Positions 25,313-33,861 are shown, counted from the first letter of the stretch. The stretch is DNA of 64,000 nt from Luteitalea sp. TBR-22 (GCF_016865485.1 NZ_AP024452.1:5726501-5790500); one strand, 5' to 3'. Numbers and translations are program-made. Notes: generated by a model not told the origin, from the letters alone.

Positions 25313-26752
25313 ATGCCGCGCCGATTCTCCCCATGCCTCGCCTTGCTCTGCACGTCGATCGTCATCGGCGCGGCCGGCGCGCGGCCGACGGCGCAGACGG
25401 CGACGCCCGCCCCGGTGACGCCTGCCCCTGCACCAGCCACGTTCGTGGTCGAGCAGCGAGGATACGGTCTGCGGCCTGAGCCCGAACCGCCGCGGTACGT
25501 GCGTCCCGCCGACAAGACCGGCGTGCCCGGTTTCGAGGGCCTCGATTGGCTCGACATCGGCCTCGAGTTGCGGTCGCGATACGAGCATCGCGTCGACGAC
25601 TACCGACGGCCCGTCTCGTCGGTCGACGACGTGGTGCTCTGGCGCACGCGGCTCTATCTCGGCGTCAAGAAGGGCCTCGGACCGCTGCGGTTCGCCATGG
25701 AACTGGTGGACTCGCGGCGCAGCGGTGGGCAGTTCGCCCCCGACGAGCGCGAGGTGAACCTGGTCGAGCCCATCCAGGCCTATGCCGAGCTGTACTTCGC
25801 CAGCGGCGCGGGCAAGGGACGCCCGGTGAGCATCAAGGCCGGGCGACAGGCCTTCGAGTATCTCGACAGACGCTTGCTCGCGCGCAACGAGTGGCGCAAC
25901 ACGTCGAACACCTTCGACGGCCTGCGCGCCACGGTCGGCAAGTCGTCGGCCGCCTGGCAACTCGACCTGCTGGCCGTTCGGCCGGTCCGGCGACTCATGT
26001 CCGGCCTCGACGACCCCGACGAGACGCAGTGGCTGGCTGGCGCCCTCCTGGAGCTCCGGCGGTGGTCTCGCGTGGCGATCCTGCAGCCCTACTACCTCCA
26101 CCTGTCGCAGGACGTGACGAGGCCGGGCTCCCGCATCGACCGCGACGTGCCGACCATCGGCCTGCGCAGCTACGGGCTGATCGGCAGGAGCGGGCTGGAC
26201 TGGGACGTCGACGTCGCCGGCCAGTTCGGCGACGACCGGCCGCGTCGCAATCGCGCGTCGGCCTTCGTGGTCGAGGGCGGGTACTCGCCGCGACACGCCT
26301 GGAAGCCGCGGTTCAGCGCCAACTACACGTACGCGTCTGGCGACAGGAGCCCCGGCGACCTGTCCAGCAACCGCTTCGAGCGGCTGTTCGGCTTCGCCCG
26401 CCCGTTCTCGGCCAGTGACTACATCCAGTGGGAGAACATCCAGGCCCAGAAGGCCCGGCTGGAGATCACGCCGACGCCGTCGCTCCGCATCGACACCGGC
26501 CTGAGCGCCTACTGGCTGGCCAGCGCGACCGATCGCTGGAACGTCGCCGGCCTGCGCGATCCGACCGGCCGCAGCGGCACCCACATGGGCAACGAGTTCG
26601 ACGTCCGGGTGCGATTTCCCGTCACGGCGCGCGTCGGCCTCAACCTCGGGTACGCGGTGTTCCGCCCGGGTGGGTTCACCCGGAGCGTCAGCGGCCGCGC
26701 CGACACGTCGCACATGCCCTACGCCGAAGTGACGCTGAACGCGTTCCGCTGA
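25313..26752 (+). CDS. Alginate-export-type outer-membrane porin
   Basis: A 479-residue exported protein resembling the Alginate_exp (AlgE-like) beta-barrel family. Signal peptide about 1-28, then a Pro/Ala/Thr-rich linker. The barrel begins near residue 80 with alternating strands such as LDIGLELRSRYEH, VVLWRTRLYLGVKKG, LRFAMELVDSRRSGG, IKAGRQAFEYLDRRLLARNEW and FDGLRATVGK. That arrangement (RYEHR, GRQ, LLARNEWRN, FDG) is characteristic of the family. It ends YAEVTLNAF-R, near the terminal aromatic typical of outer-membrane proteins. It would let sugars or other small molecules pass the outer membrane. The 3' end overlaps the convergent glycosyltransferase gene by 34 nt. Confidence 0.8.
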   Translation: MPRRFSPCLALLCTSIVIGAAGARPTAQTATPAPVTPAPAPATFVVEQRGYGLRPEPEPPRYVRPADKTGVPGFEGLDWLDIGLELRSRYEHRVDDYRRPVSSVDDVVLWRTRLYLGVKKGLGPLRFAMELVDSRRSGGQFAPDEREVNLVEPIQAYAELYFASGAGKGRPVSIKAGRQAFEYLDRRLLARNEWRNTSNTFDGLRATVGKSSAAWQLDLLAVRPVRRLMSGLDDPDETQWLAGALLELRRWSRVAILQPYYLHLSQDVTRPGSRIDRDVPTIGLRSYGLIGRSGLDWDVDVAGQFGDDRPRRNRASAFVVEGGYSPRHAWKPRFSANYTYASGDRSPGDLSSNRFERLFGFARPFSASDYIQWENIQAQKARLEITPTPSLRIDTGLSAYWLASATDRWNVAGLRDPTGRSGTHMGNEFDVRVRFPVTARVGLNLGYAVFRPGGFTRSVSGRADTSHMPYAEVTLNAFR

Positions 26753-27795
26753 CGCTCCACGTCGAGTCGCGCCAGGAGGCCCTCGCGGACGCCGGCCCAT
26801 CGCCTGCGCTTCACGCCGGCGAGATGCTGCGCCTCCGCACGGAGGCGCGCATGGTCGCGGCGGAGGCGGGCGATGCCCGCCGCGATTGCCTCGGGTTCGT
26901 TGGCGACGTGCACCGCGCCCTCGGGAAACGCCTCGCGCAGGATCGGCCAGTCGGACACGACGACGGGCACTCCCTGGTAGATCGCCTCGTACGCGCCCCG
27001 CAGCATGGTGTGGTCGTGCGTGGTCAGGTCGAGCACGGCGTCGGCGCCGACCACCATGCCGGCATATGCCGGCTCGGGAAGGAAGCCGGTCAGCGACACG
27101 TTGGCCGGCACGCGAGCGCGCATCGCGGCAGGCAGCGAGGACGAGTCGCCGGTGACGTGGAAGCGGACGTCCGGAAGACGTCCGGCAGCCGCGAAGATCG
27201 CCTCGACGGGTTCATCGGCGTCGAAGGAGCACACCACCGTCACGCTGAACGCCGCCTCGCGCAGGTGCGGCGTGGGCGCGTGGAACACGACGGGCACGTC
27301 GGGAACGATGGTCGCGTGCGCGCCCCAGCCGCGGATCATGCCGGCCAGGTGTTCGTTGGTGACCAGGGTGGTCGTGGCGCGCCGGCACACATGGCGCTGC
27401 AGCCACTGCAGCCGCCGCCATCGGGGCAGCACGAACGCGCAGGTGTGCGCATCGACGACGACCTGCGCGCCGTGCCACCGGGCGTAGGCCAGCGCCGGCA
27501 GCGCCGCGAAGACCGGTGGCGACATCACGCACACCGTGTCCGGGCGCTCGCGATGCAGCAGGCGGGCCGTGAGCAGCGCCTGCACCGCGTACTTCAGCAG
27601 GACCGTCGCCGGGTGGCTGCCGAGCCAGCCCGCATACACCATGAAGGACCGGCCACCGAGCTCCCGGGCGGTGTGGTCGGAGCGGCTGCAGTGCGGCGCC
27701 CACGACACGTAGGCGAGCCGGCGATCGGATCGACGCGCCCGGTCGGTATCGGTCGGGACGCCGCCGGGCGAAGGCACGGGGCCGTTGCCGGTCAT
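26719..27795 (-). CDS. Glycosyltransferase family 4-like protein
   Basis: A 358-residue GT-B glycosyltransferase. The N-terminal half has YVSWAPHCSRSD, FMVYAGWLGSHPATVLLKY, VCVMSPPVFAALPA and VVDAHTCAFV. The C-terminal donor half has VVCSFDADEPVEAIFAAA, FHVTGDSSSL, LTGFLPEPAYAGMVVGADAVLDL and YEAIYQGVPVVVSDWPILRE, the usual E-x7-E-like nucleotide-sugar region. Substrates are not known. The ATG at 27795 overlaps the stop of the upstream dioxygenase gene as ATGA, so the two are a translationally coupled pair and probably act on the same product. The 3' end overlaps the porin gene on the other strand. Confidence 0.8.
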   Translation of the reverse strand: MTGNGPVPSPGGVPTDTDRARRSDRRLAYVSWAPHCSRSDHTARELGGRSFMVYAGWLGSHPATVLLKYAVQALLTARLLHRERPDTVCVMSPPVFAALPALAYARWHGAQVVVDAHTCAFVLPRWRRLQWLQRHVCRRATTTLVTNEHLAGMIRGWGAHATIVPDVPVVFHAPTPHLREAAFSVTVVCSFDADEPVEAIFAAAGRLPDVRFHVTGDSSSLPAAMRARVPANVSLTGFLPEPAYAGMVVGADAVLDLTTHDHTMLRGAYEAIYQGVPVVVSDWPILREAFPEGAVHVANEPEAIAAGIARLRRDHARLRAEAQHLAGVKRRRWAGVREGLLARLDVERQRNAFSVTSA

Positions 27796-28535
27796 CGCAA
27801 CCCCGTTGCAAGCCGCGCCACCTTCTCGACGACGATGGACGGGTGCCACTTCGCGAGGCGGCCCCACGGGCCGAAGTGGACGATCCACGCGCGCCGCACG
27901 TCGCCGGTGCGATTGGGCCCGGTGTAGTGGAGCGTCAGCGGGTGATGCACGGTCAGGCCTCCGAGCGGCAGCGGGCAGACCACGGCCCGCGAGCTCTCGG
28001 CGTCCTCCACCGCCCGGACGTGGCCGTCCCCACGGCGCCCGTGCTCGAGGAGGCCCGCCGACTGGCTTCCGGGGATGAACTGCATGCACCCGCTTTCCAC
28101 CGTGACCGGCTGCAGCGGAATCCAGAAGTGGAACGTGCGCAGCAGGCGGCGATGGCCGTTGTACGCGTGGTCCTGATGCCACGGCGTCTCGGCGTCGTTG
28201 AAGGGCGCCTTGTAGATGGCGTGATCGAACGAATAGCCGACCGCGCGGCCACCGAGCGCCTCGGCCATTTCACGGCACCGGCGAAACGCCTCCGTGGCGC
28301 GAAGCCTCGGGTCGAGGCGGCTGGGCCGCTCGATCTCGGCGCTGCGCGGGGCGGCCCCGTTGGTCGGGCCGGCGGCGGCGAGGTCGCGGCGCACGTCGGT
28401 CGGCAGATGCCGGAAGCGGGTGAACAGGGGATCGAGCAGGGCCCGGACCTCCTCGATCGCGGCGGCGCCGAGCGCCTCGGGCACCACGAGGAAGCCATCC
28501 CGGGCAAACCTCGACATCTCCTCGCGTGACAACAC
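27792..28535 (-). CDS. Phytanoyl-CoA dioxygenase (PhyH) family protein
   Basis: A 247-residue Fe(II)/2-oxoglutarate-dependent oxygenase. The metal-binding triad is visible: PWHQDHAYN gives His120 and Asp122, and the distal His is in VHHPLTLHYTGPN; an Arg for 2-oxoglutarate may be in VRRAWIVHFG. The N-terminus (SREEMSRFARDGFLVVPEAL) is typical. PhyH enzymes hydroxylate lipids or secondary metabolites. The GTG start at 28535 is chosen since GAGAGGAG lies about 6 nt upstream; ATG 28517 is an alternative. It is coupled by an ATGA overlap to the following glycosyltransferase, which suggests hydroxylation followed by glycosylation of one compound (inference). Confidence 0.85.
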   Translation of the reverse strand: MLSREEMSRFARDGFLVVPEALGAAAIEEVRALLDPLFTRFRHLPTDVRRDLAAAGPTNGAAPRSAEIERPSRLDPRLRATEAFRRCREMAEALGGRAVGYSFDHAIYKAPFNDAETPWHQDHAYNGHRRLLRTFHFWIPLQPVTVESGCMQFIPGSQSAGLLEHGRRGDGHVRAVEDAESSRAVVCPLPLGGLTVHHPLTLHYTGPNRTGDVRRAWIVHFGPWGRLAKWHPSIVVEKVARLATGLR

Positions 28536-28679
28536 GCACGACTCCTCTCGAGCGCCCTTGTTACTCGCCGGGAGGGTGGCGACCGAGCGTGCTCCGCGCG
28601 ATGGCAGGCGCCGGCACAGGCGGCGGCCCCGGGGGCACATGGAGCCGGCCGCCCGGGGGACGCTATCAGAAGTGTGTAT

Positions 28680-28697
28680 CTGACAGCCAGATGTCAG
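28680..28697 (-). terminator. Hairpin after the Tm-1-like gene, possible weak terminator
   Basis: CTGACA and TGTCAG form a 6-bp stem with a 6-nt loop, 12 nt past the stop codon at 28710. There is no T-tract, so the call is weak. The rest of the 28536-28709 gap shows only GC-rich sequence. Confidence 0.25.
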
Positions 28698-28709
28698 GCG
28701 AGGCCGCGA

Positions 28710-29972
28710 TCAGCGACGGCCGGATCGCGTGCGGCTGCGCTGCGCCTCGATGAGCGCAATCAGGCGGTCCACCGCTTCTTCGACGAAGGCAGGATCCTCG
28801 GCGTGCAGGTCGCGTTCGATCACCTCGATCGACGCGGGCAGCGCGGCCTTCAGCGCCGTGAAGTATGCCGCGTCGCCCTTCGGATCGTTGAGGGGGCCGC
28901 CCGGCATCGCGTAGCTGCCAGTGCCGAGCTTCGGAATCATCAGCACCGCATTGCCGGTGGTGCCCTGCAGCCGCTTGCCGATCTCCCTGGCGACCATCCG
29001 GAGCTCCTTGACGTTCAGGCGCGGCGCGAGCACCACCTCGTTGTGCCACACGTGCGCGTGGTCCTTCCAGCGCTCGGGCAACTGGTGCGGCGTCGAGACC
29101 AGGATGCCGAGGTGTTCCGAGCCACCCGGGCACAGCACCTGCGGGAGGCCCAACGGGCCTGCCACCGACAGGCGCTCCTTGCCGCCGGCGCGCAGGCCGT
29201 GGAACAGCTCGTCGCTGATCTCGCCCATCGCGTAGTCGAACACGGCGCCGATGATGCCCTGCTTCATCATCAGCTCCATCGCGCGCCCGCCGGTGCCGAC
29301 CGCGTGGAACACGATCGACTCGTACCCGCGCTTGCGGAAGAGCTCGATCGCCAGCATCGTGCCGCGCGTGAGCACGCCGAGGTTGGAGATGCCGATGAGC
29401 GGCTTCGCGCCCCTGGCCCGCGCCGTCTTCAGGCCGACCTTCACCTGCGCCATGCCGTGCGCCGCGCCAGCCGCATTGGCGAGCACCTTGCGCATGAACA
29501 CGTTCAGGCCGAGGATGTCGCCCACCGAGAACATCATCGTGATGTCGGAGATGCCGACGTACGAGGACGTGTCGCCGGAGGCGACGGTCGACACCATGAC
29601 CTTGGGCAGGCCGTAGGGCAGGGCGCGCATCACGGCGGTGCAGGCGGAGGTGCCCTGCAGGCCGCCGAGGCCGATCACGCCATGCACCTCGCCTTTCGCG
29701 ATCCGCTTCAGCAGCAGCGCCGTGGCGCCGGCCGCCATCACGGGTTGCGCGGCCTCGCGCGACTTGCCCGACTGCAGGGTCGCCAGCGGCGTGCCGCCCG
29801 CCCTGGCGACCTGCGCGCGCGAGAGGTCGGCCCTGGTGGCCGGCGCGTTCATGACGCCGATGTCCACCAGCAGCGCACGGCTGCCCAGCGCTGCGAGCTG
29901 CTCGCGGAGGAACTCCGCTTCCTGGCCCTTGGTGTCGAGCGTCGCGAGGACGGCGATGACCTTCTTCGGCAT
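28710..29972 (-). CDS. Tm-1-like ATP-binding domain protein (UPF0261)
   Basis: A 420-residue protein of the UPF0261/Tm-1-like family. Characteristic stretches are VLATLDTKGQEAEFLR at the N-terminus, LLVDIGVM, IGLGGLQGTSACTAVM, STVASGDTSSYVG, HAVGTGGRAMELMM, CPGGSEHLGIL and IPKLGTGSYAMPGGPLNDP near the end. In plants and fungi this domain is the N-terminal half of Tm-1, the tomato protein that inhibits tobamovirus replication; the C-terminal half is a TIM barrel encoded here by the next gene upstream. The bacterial biochemical role is not established to my knowledge. It follows the TIM-barrel gene by 13 nt and is surely co-transcribed with it. Confidence 0.85.
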   Translation of the reverse strand: MPKKVIAVLATLDTKGQEAEFLREQLAALGSRALLVDIGVMNAPATRADLSRAQVARAGGTPLATLQSGKSREAAQPVMAAGATALLLKRIAKGEVHGVIGLGGLQGTSACTAVMRALPYGLPKVMVSTVASGDTSSYVGISDITMMFSVGDILGLNVFMRKVLANAAGAAHGMAQVKVGLKTARARGAKPLIGISNLGVLTRGTMLAIELFRKRGYESIVFHAVGTGGRAMELMMKQGIIGAVFDYAMGEISDELFHGLRAGGKERLSVAGPLGLPQVLCPGGSEHLGILVSTPHQLPERWKDHAHVWHNEVVLAPRLNVKELRMVAREIGKRLQGTTGNAVLMIPKLGTGSYAMPGGPLNDPKGDAAYFTALKAALPASIEVIERDLHAEDPAFVEEAVDRLIALIEAQRSRTRSGRR

Positions 29973-29985
29973 GGCGCGTCCTCCG

Positions 29986-30849
29986 CTACCTGTTGTCCGG
30001 GAAGCGCAGCGACTGGAACTCCTTCGCGGCGGCAGACACGGCCTTCTCGATCGGCAGGCGCTCGGTGGAGGAACCGGTCCAGAAGCCCTCGCACGAGGTG
30101 TGATCGAGGATGTACTGCGCGTCGGCCGGGGTCTCCATCGCCGCTCCGTGCGCCACGAGGAGGATGTCGGGCTTGATCTTGCGCAGCTTCTGGTTGGCCT
30201 CCTCGGTGCGGCGCGCCGTCTCCTCGATCGTCTCGCCCGAATCGTAGCCGCGCAGGCCGCCCTTGGTGGTGCCGGCGTGGAAGCAGAAGATGTCGGGCTG
30301 CGCCTCCTCGACCAGCCGGATGCTGTCCTCCTCGTCGAAGGCCAGGCCGATGGTCACCATGTCCATCTCGCGCCCGAGCTTCAGCAGGTCGATCTCGTTC
30401 TGCAGCGTGATGCCGGCGCTCGTGAGCACGCGCCGGATCTCGCTGTCCTTGTCCACGTACGAGATCGACGGGCCGATGTTGGACACCGAGTGCACGCCCA
30501 TGCGCAGGCAGTCGTCGAGCACCATCCGCATGTCCTTGAGCGGATCGTTGGCGTTCAGGCACGCGCAGATGAAGGCATCGCCCTTGATCGCCGGCATGAT
30601 GTCCTCGCGCGTGTAGTCAAGCGTCTGCCGGTTCGAGTCGAGGATCGGCCAGAGCATCGACATCGTGCCCATGCCGTTGGCGCGCAACCGGGCGCCCGAG
30701 AACGTGTTGATGCAGTCGACGCCCGCCGCCTCGAGCAGCTTGGCCACCAGGCCGCTGCCGGCGCTGGCGATGTGGATGGGCAGTCGCTTGGCCACCTTGG
30801 CGCGCAACTTCGACATGATCTCGGTGCGGGACGTACGCGGGACGATCAC
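29986..30849 (-). CDS. Phosphoenolpyruvate hydrolase family TIM-barrel protein (Tm-1 C-terminal half homologue)
   Basis: A 287-residue TIM-barrel protein of the PEP_hydrolase-annotated family. Recognisable segments are IHIASAGSGLVAKLLEAAG, FSGARLRANGMGTMSML, GVHSVSNIGPSISYVD, VTIGLAFDEEDSIRLVE, IFCFHAGTTKGG and LLVAHGAAMETPADAQYIL. Family members are often adjacent or fused to Tm-1-like proteins; the reaction is not known with certainty. GTG 30849 is chosen as the start: GGAGGAG occupies 30861 to 30855, 5 nt away. The first base of a 9-unit heptamer array (30861-30923) coincides with the start of that ribosome site, so changes in copy number would alter the leader. Confidence 0.8.
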   Translation of the reverse strand: MIVPRTSRTEIMSKLRAKVAKRLPIHIASAGSGLVAKLLEAAGVDCINTFSGARLRANGMGTMSMLWPILDSNRQTLDYTREDIMPAIKGDAFICACLNANDPLKDMRMVLDDCLRMGVHSVSNIGPSISYVDKDSEIRRVLTSAGITLQNEIDLLKLGREMDMVTIGLAFDEEDSIRLVEEAQPDIFCFHAGTTKGGLRGYDSGETIEETARRTEEANQKLRKIKPDILLVAHGAAMETPADAQYILDHTSCEGFWTGSSTERLPIEKAVSAAAKEFQSLRFPDNR

Positions 30850-30860
30850 AGCATCTCCTC

Positions 30861-30923
30861 CGGGAGTCGGGAATCGGGAGTCGGGAGTCGGGAGTCGGGA
30901 GTCGGGAGTCGGGAGTCGGGAGG
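30861..30923. repeat. Heptanucleotide tandem repeat, unit CGGGAGT, 9 units
   Basis: Nine consecutive 7-bp units, seven of them identical (CGGGAGT), with CGGGAAT and CGGGAGG as variants. It lies directly upstream of, and touching, the Shine-Dalgarno sequence of the TIM-barrel gene. Confidence 0.9.
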
Positions 30924-30936
30924 GGCAAGTTCGGCG

Positions 30937-31010
30937 GCAGCCTACAGCCTGCAGGCTACCGGTAGGCAGTGGCTGCAGCCTGCAGCCTGCAGGCGACCTG
31001 TCGCGTTGAA
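30937..31010. repeat. Palindrome-rich period-7 segment (GCAGCCT units)
   Basis: Two short runs of 7-bp units (GCAGCCT, ACAGCCT, GCAGGCT and GCAGCCT, GCAGCCT, GCAGGCG) contain AGCCTGCAGGCT palindromes. It joins the arrays at 30861-30923 and 31011-31073; with them it fills the 236-bp gap between genes. Confidence 0.6.
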
Positions 31011-31073
31011 CCTCAAACGTCAACCGTCAACCGTCAACCGTCAGACGTTAGACGTTAGACGTTAGACGTCAGA
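31011..31073. repeat. Heptanucleotide tandem repeat, units CGTCAAC / CGTTAGA, 9 units
   Basis: Nine 7-bp units in register: CCTCAAA, three CGTCAAC, CGTCAGA, three CGTTAGA, CGTCAGA. The array ends 12 nt before the stop codon of the lipoprotein gene at 31086. Confidence 0.9.
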
Positions 31074-31085
31074 GATGGTACTCGC

Positions 31086-32354
31086 TCAGGGGTCGAGCAC
31101 GTCGACCGACAGGATCCGCCACGCGTCCTGCTGGTGGGCCCACAGGAGGGCGAGCGCCGCGCCGGTCCGGCCGTCGCGCGGACGGAACTGGAACAGCACC
31201 TGCGCGTAGGCGTCGCCGGGCAGCGGCGCGGCGTCGGCCGAGCACACGAAGGCGCGGGCCTCACCGGGCGGCAGCGTGACCAGCGTGTACGCGCCTTCGT
31301 AGGCGTGCGAGCGCACCACCCAGTCGGGATCCCACGACTCGACCGGACCGATGACCGCCGAGAGGCGCGACGGTCGCCGGCCCTCCGCCGCCTCGCGCAT
31401 CACCTCGGCGAACCAGCGCCGCGTGTCGGACGACGAGCCCTGCTCGTTCTCCGCGTCCTCGTCGAGGTTGGCGCAGCTGACCGCCGCCGGCGACAGGAAG
31501 GCCAGCGCGTCCTCGATACGCCGGCGCACCAGCCAGTCCGACAGGAACTCGGCCGAGGCGTCGGCGACGTCGGCAAAGTCCGTGGCTCGCGAAGACGGCA
31601 GGGTGGCAGGTTCGGCCTGCGCCGCGACGCGGTCGGGGACCTGCGGCGCGAGCCCCTCAAGCAGGGCCTTCCACCACACGATGAGGCCGTCCCAGCGGCG
31701 CGCGTGCCGGCGGTCGTTGCCGCGCACGCGGACGTCGGAGTTGGCGGCGGTGAGGTGACCGTTGAACAGCCCCTGGGGCACCCTGGGGGACAGGTAGTCG
31801 ACGTCGATGTCGGCGCGGTCGCCGGCCTCGGTGGCCGACACCTGGACGCTGGGGAACCGGCCGCGCAACCGGTAATTGATCGGGTACCCCTTGTGGAAGA
31901 CCGCGTTGTCCTTGTCGCGGAAGAACTCGCGCGACGCGGCGATGGTGCCGATCGCGTCGGGCGCGAGCGCCACGTAGAGCCGGAACTGCTCGTCGCCCCG
32001 CCGGCCCTTCTCCTCGCCGGCCACCCGCTCGACGCGCGCGACGAGGTCGATGGCCGGGCCGAGGTCGCGTCCGTCCTCACCGGTCAGCCGCGTCCTGATC
32101 AGGCCGTGGGTCGCCGCCTCGAACGTCGTCTGGCGCGACACCGGCCACGAGGCGTAATGGGCCGCCGGCGTGCACCCCGCGGCGCCGCACGCCTCGGCCG
32201 CCATCGCATCGACCAGCCGCCGTTGCGCCGGCGCGAGCCGGGCATACGCCTGGCCCGCCGGGTCGGGGGCGAGGCCATCGGGCGCCCTCGGCGACACGAC
32301 ACAACCGGCCGACGTCAGCACCGCCACCAACGCCGCGCCGGCCCGGGCGGTCAT
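31086..32354 (-). CDS. Lipoprotein of unknown function
   Basis: A 422-residue predicted lipoprotein; the signal peptide ends in LTSAGC (Cys18). I do not recognise the family. Visible features are a first region with Cys-Gly-rich EACGAAGC and TFEAATHGLIRTRLTGEDG, then a strand-rich middle (VALAPDAIGTIAASREFF, GYPINYRLRGRFPSVQVS, ADIDVDYLSP) with polar residues DRRHARRWDGL, and a C-terminal domain with NTF2-like character (DWLVRRRIEDALAFLSPAA, AYEGAYTLVTLPPGEARAF, YAQVLFQFRPRDG, WRILSVDVLDP). The ATG at 32354 overlaps the amidohydrolase stop as ATGA, so it is expressed with that exported enzyme. Confidence 0.7.
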   Translation of the reverse strand: MTARAGAALVAVLTSAGCVVSPRAPDGLAPDPAGQAYARLAPAQRRLVDAMAAEACGAAGCTPAAHYASWPVSRQTTFEAATHGLIRTRLTGEDGRDLGPAIDLVARVERVAGEEKGRRGDEQFRLYVALAPDAIGTIAASREFFRDKDNAVFHKGYPINYRLRGRFPSVQVSATEAGDRADIDVDYLSPRVPQGLFNGHLTAANSDVRVRGNDRRHARRWDGLIVWWKALLEGLAPQVPDRVAAQAEPATLPSSRATDFADVADASAEFLSDWLVRRRIEDALAFLSPAAVSCANLDEDAENEQGSSSDTRRWFAEVMREAAEGRRPSRLSAVIGPVESWDPDWVVRSHAYEGAYTLVTLPPGEARAFVCSADAAPLPGDAYAQVLFQFRPRDGRTGAALALLWAHQQDAWRILSVDVLDP

Positions 32355-33847
32355 CGCGCGAGCCCCCGTCCCGGGCGCGCCGCCGTGACCTGCCCGTCCT
32401 GCCAGACGGGCGTCCCGTTCACCCACACCGCGCGGACGCCTGTGGGCAGGTCGCGCGGCGACTCGAACGTCGATCGATCCGCGATCGTCGCCGCGTCGAA
32501 GAGCACGAGGTCGGCCTTCTTGCCGGGCGCGATCCGGCCGCGGTCGGCCAGGCCGAGGCGGTCGGCAGGGAACGACGTCATCTTGCGGATCGCCTCGGGA
32601 AGTGTCAGCCAGCCCTGCTCGCGCACGAGGCGCCCAAGCACGCGCGGAAACGTCCCGGCGCCCCGCGGGTGGTTGTTGTTCACGCCGCCGTCGCTGGCCA
32701 CCATCACCCAGGGCTGCTGATAGAACGCCTTCAGGTCCGGCTCGGCCATCGTGTGCCCGATGATGCCCACCTCGTCGTCGGCGATGCGGATGAAGAAGTC
32801 GACCTCGCTGATCCCTTCCGCCGCCGCAGCCTCGCTGAGCCGCTTGCCCTGGTACTGCGGGTAGCGCGTCAGCCGCGTGAACTGGATGTTCCTGCCGCCG
32901 CCCACGTCGTCGAGCGCTTCCTTGACGCTGGCCGGGTCCTTGTACTGCTTGTTGGGCACGAGCACCTTGAGGTTCGACTGCCAGGCGAGGTACGGGTACG
33001 CGTCCGCCGTCACGTCCACGCCCCGGGCGCGCGCCGCCTCGACCAGCGCGACGACCTCGGCGGCCTTGCCCCACACACCGACGGTGCCCAGCTTGATGTG
33101 CGTGATCTGCGCCGGGATCCCGGCGCGCTCGCCGATGGCGATCGTCTCCTTCACCGCGGCCATCACCGCGTCGGCCTCGTCGCGGATGTGGGAGATGTAT
33201 ACGCCGTGGTGCCGCGCCGCCACCCTGGCGAGTTCGACGAGCTCGTCAGTCGCCGCATAGCTGCCGATCACGTACTCGAGTCCGGATGACAGCCCGAGGG
33301 CGCCGGCCTTCATCCCGGCATCGACGAGGGCGGCCATCCGCGCCACTTCGTCGGGGCGCGCGACGCGCCGGTAGTCGTCGCCCATCACCTGGGTGCGCAC
33401 GGTGGCGTGGCCGACCATGGTGCCGACGTTGACCGTTGCCGGCGCGGCGCGACGCGCCGCGAGGTAGGCACCGATGTCGGGGGGCGACGATCCATCGGGG
33501 CCGACGATCACCGTCGTGATGCCCTGCGCCACCTGGGTGGCCGCCGCGCGATCGCCGGCCAGGCCGTCGGTCGAGTGGTTGTGGACGTCGATGAAGCCGG
33601 GCGCGAGCACGAGGCCTCGTCCGTCGACGACCTGATCGCCGGCCTGCGGCGCCGCATCGCCAACGCTCACGATGGTGTCGCCGACGACGCGCACGCTGGC
33701 CGCGCGCAGCGGTCCTCCCGTCCCATCGGCGATCTGCGCGCCGGTGATGACCCAGCTGCCGGGCGACTGCGCGGCCGGGACCGCGCCCCCGCGACCCGAC
33801 AGGGCCAGGGCGACGATGACCAGCGAACGGAAGGCGAGGTGACGCAT
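32351..33847 (-). CDS. Exported D-aminoacylase / N-acyl-D-amino-acid deacylase-type amidohydrolase
   Basis: A 498-residue exported amidohydrolase. Signal peptide about 1-27. It starts with the small beta-sandwich (ITGAQIADGTGGPLRAASV), metal ligands are in PGFIDVHNHSTD, then SSGLEYVIGSYA, ISHIRDEAD, QITHIKLGT and ASDGGVNNNHPRGAGTFPRVL, and the C-terminal sandwich (GRIAPGKKADLVLFD, VRAVWVNGTPVW). This order is that of D-aminoacylases, which hydrolyse N-acyl-D-amino acids and related peptides; the exact substrate is open. ATG 33847 gives the signal peptide; TAGACT lies 8 nt upstream. It is divergent from the RCC1 gene through a shared 22-bp promoter and is coupled (ATGA) to the following lipoprotein. 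Confidence 0.85.
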   Translation of the reverse strand: MRHLAFRSLVIVALALSGRGGAVPAAQSPGSWVITGAQIADGTGGPLRAASVRVVGDTIVSVGDAAPQAGDQVVDGRGLVLAPGFIDVHNHSTDGLAGDRAAATQVAQGITTVIVGPDGSSPPDIGAYLAARRAAPATVNVGTMVGHATVRTQVMGDDYRRVARPDEVARMAALVDAGMKAGALGLSSGLEYVIGSYAATDELVELARVAARHHGVYISHIRDEADAVMAAVKETIAIGERAGIPAQITHIKLGTVGVWGKAAEVVALVEAARARGVDVTADAYPYLAWQSNLKVLVPNKQYKDPASVKEALDDVGGGRNIQFTRLTRYPQYQGKRLSEAAAAEGISEVDFFIRIADDEVGIIGHTMAEPDLKAFYQQPWVMVASDGGVNNNHPRGAGTFPRVLGRLVREQGWLTLPEAIRKMTSFPADRLGLADRGRIAPGKKADLVLFDAATIADRSTFESPRDLPTGVRAVWVNGTPVWQDGQVTAARPGRGLAR

Positions 33848-33854
33848 GCGCGGG

Positions 33855-33861
33855 TAGTCTA
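33855..33861. promoter_or_regulatory. Shared bidirectional leaderless promoter core TAGTCTA
   Basis: TAGTCT on the plus strand (33855-33860) lies 9 nt before ATG 33870; TAGACT on the minus strand (33861-33856) lies 8 nt before ATG 33847. The whole divergent gap is 22 bp, so both transcripts would have to begin at or near the start codons. Confidence 0.5.

Noticed and set aside
30861-31073. CRISPR-like array
   Set aside because: Units are 7 bp with no spacers and no cas genes are nearby; it is a tandem repeat.
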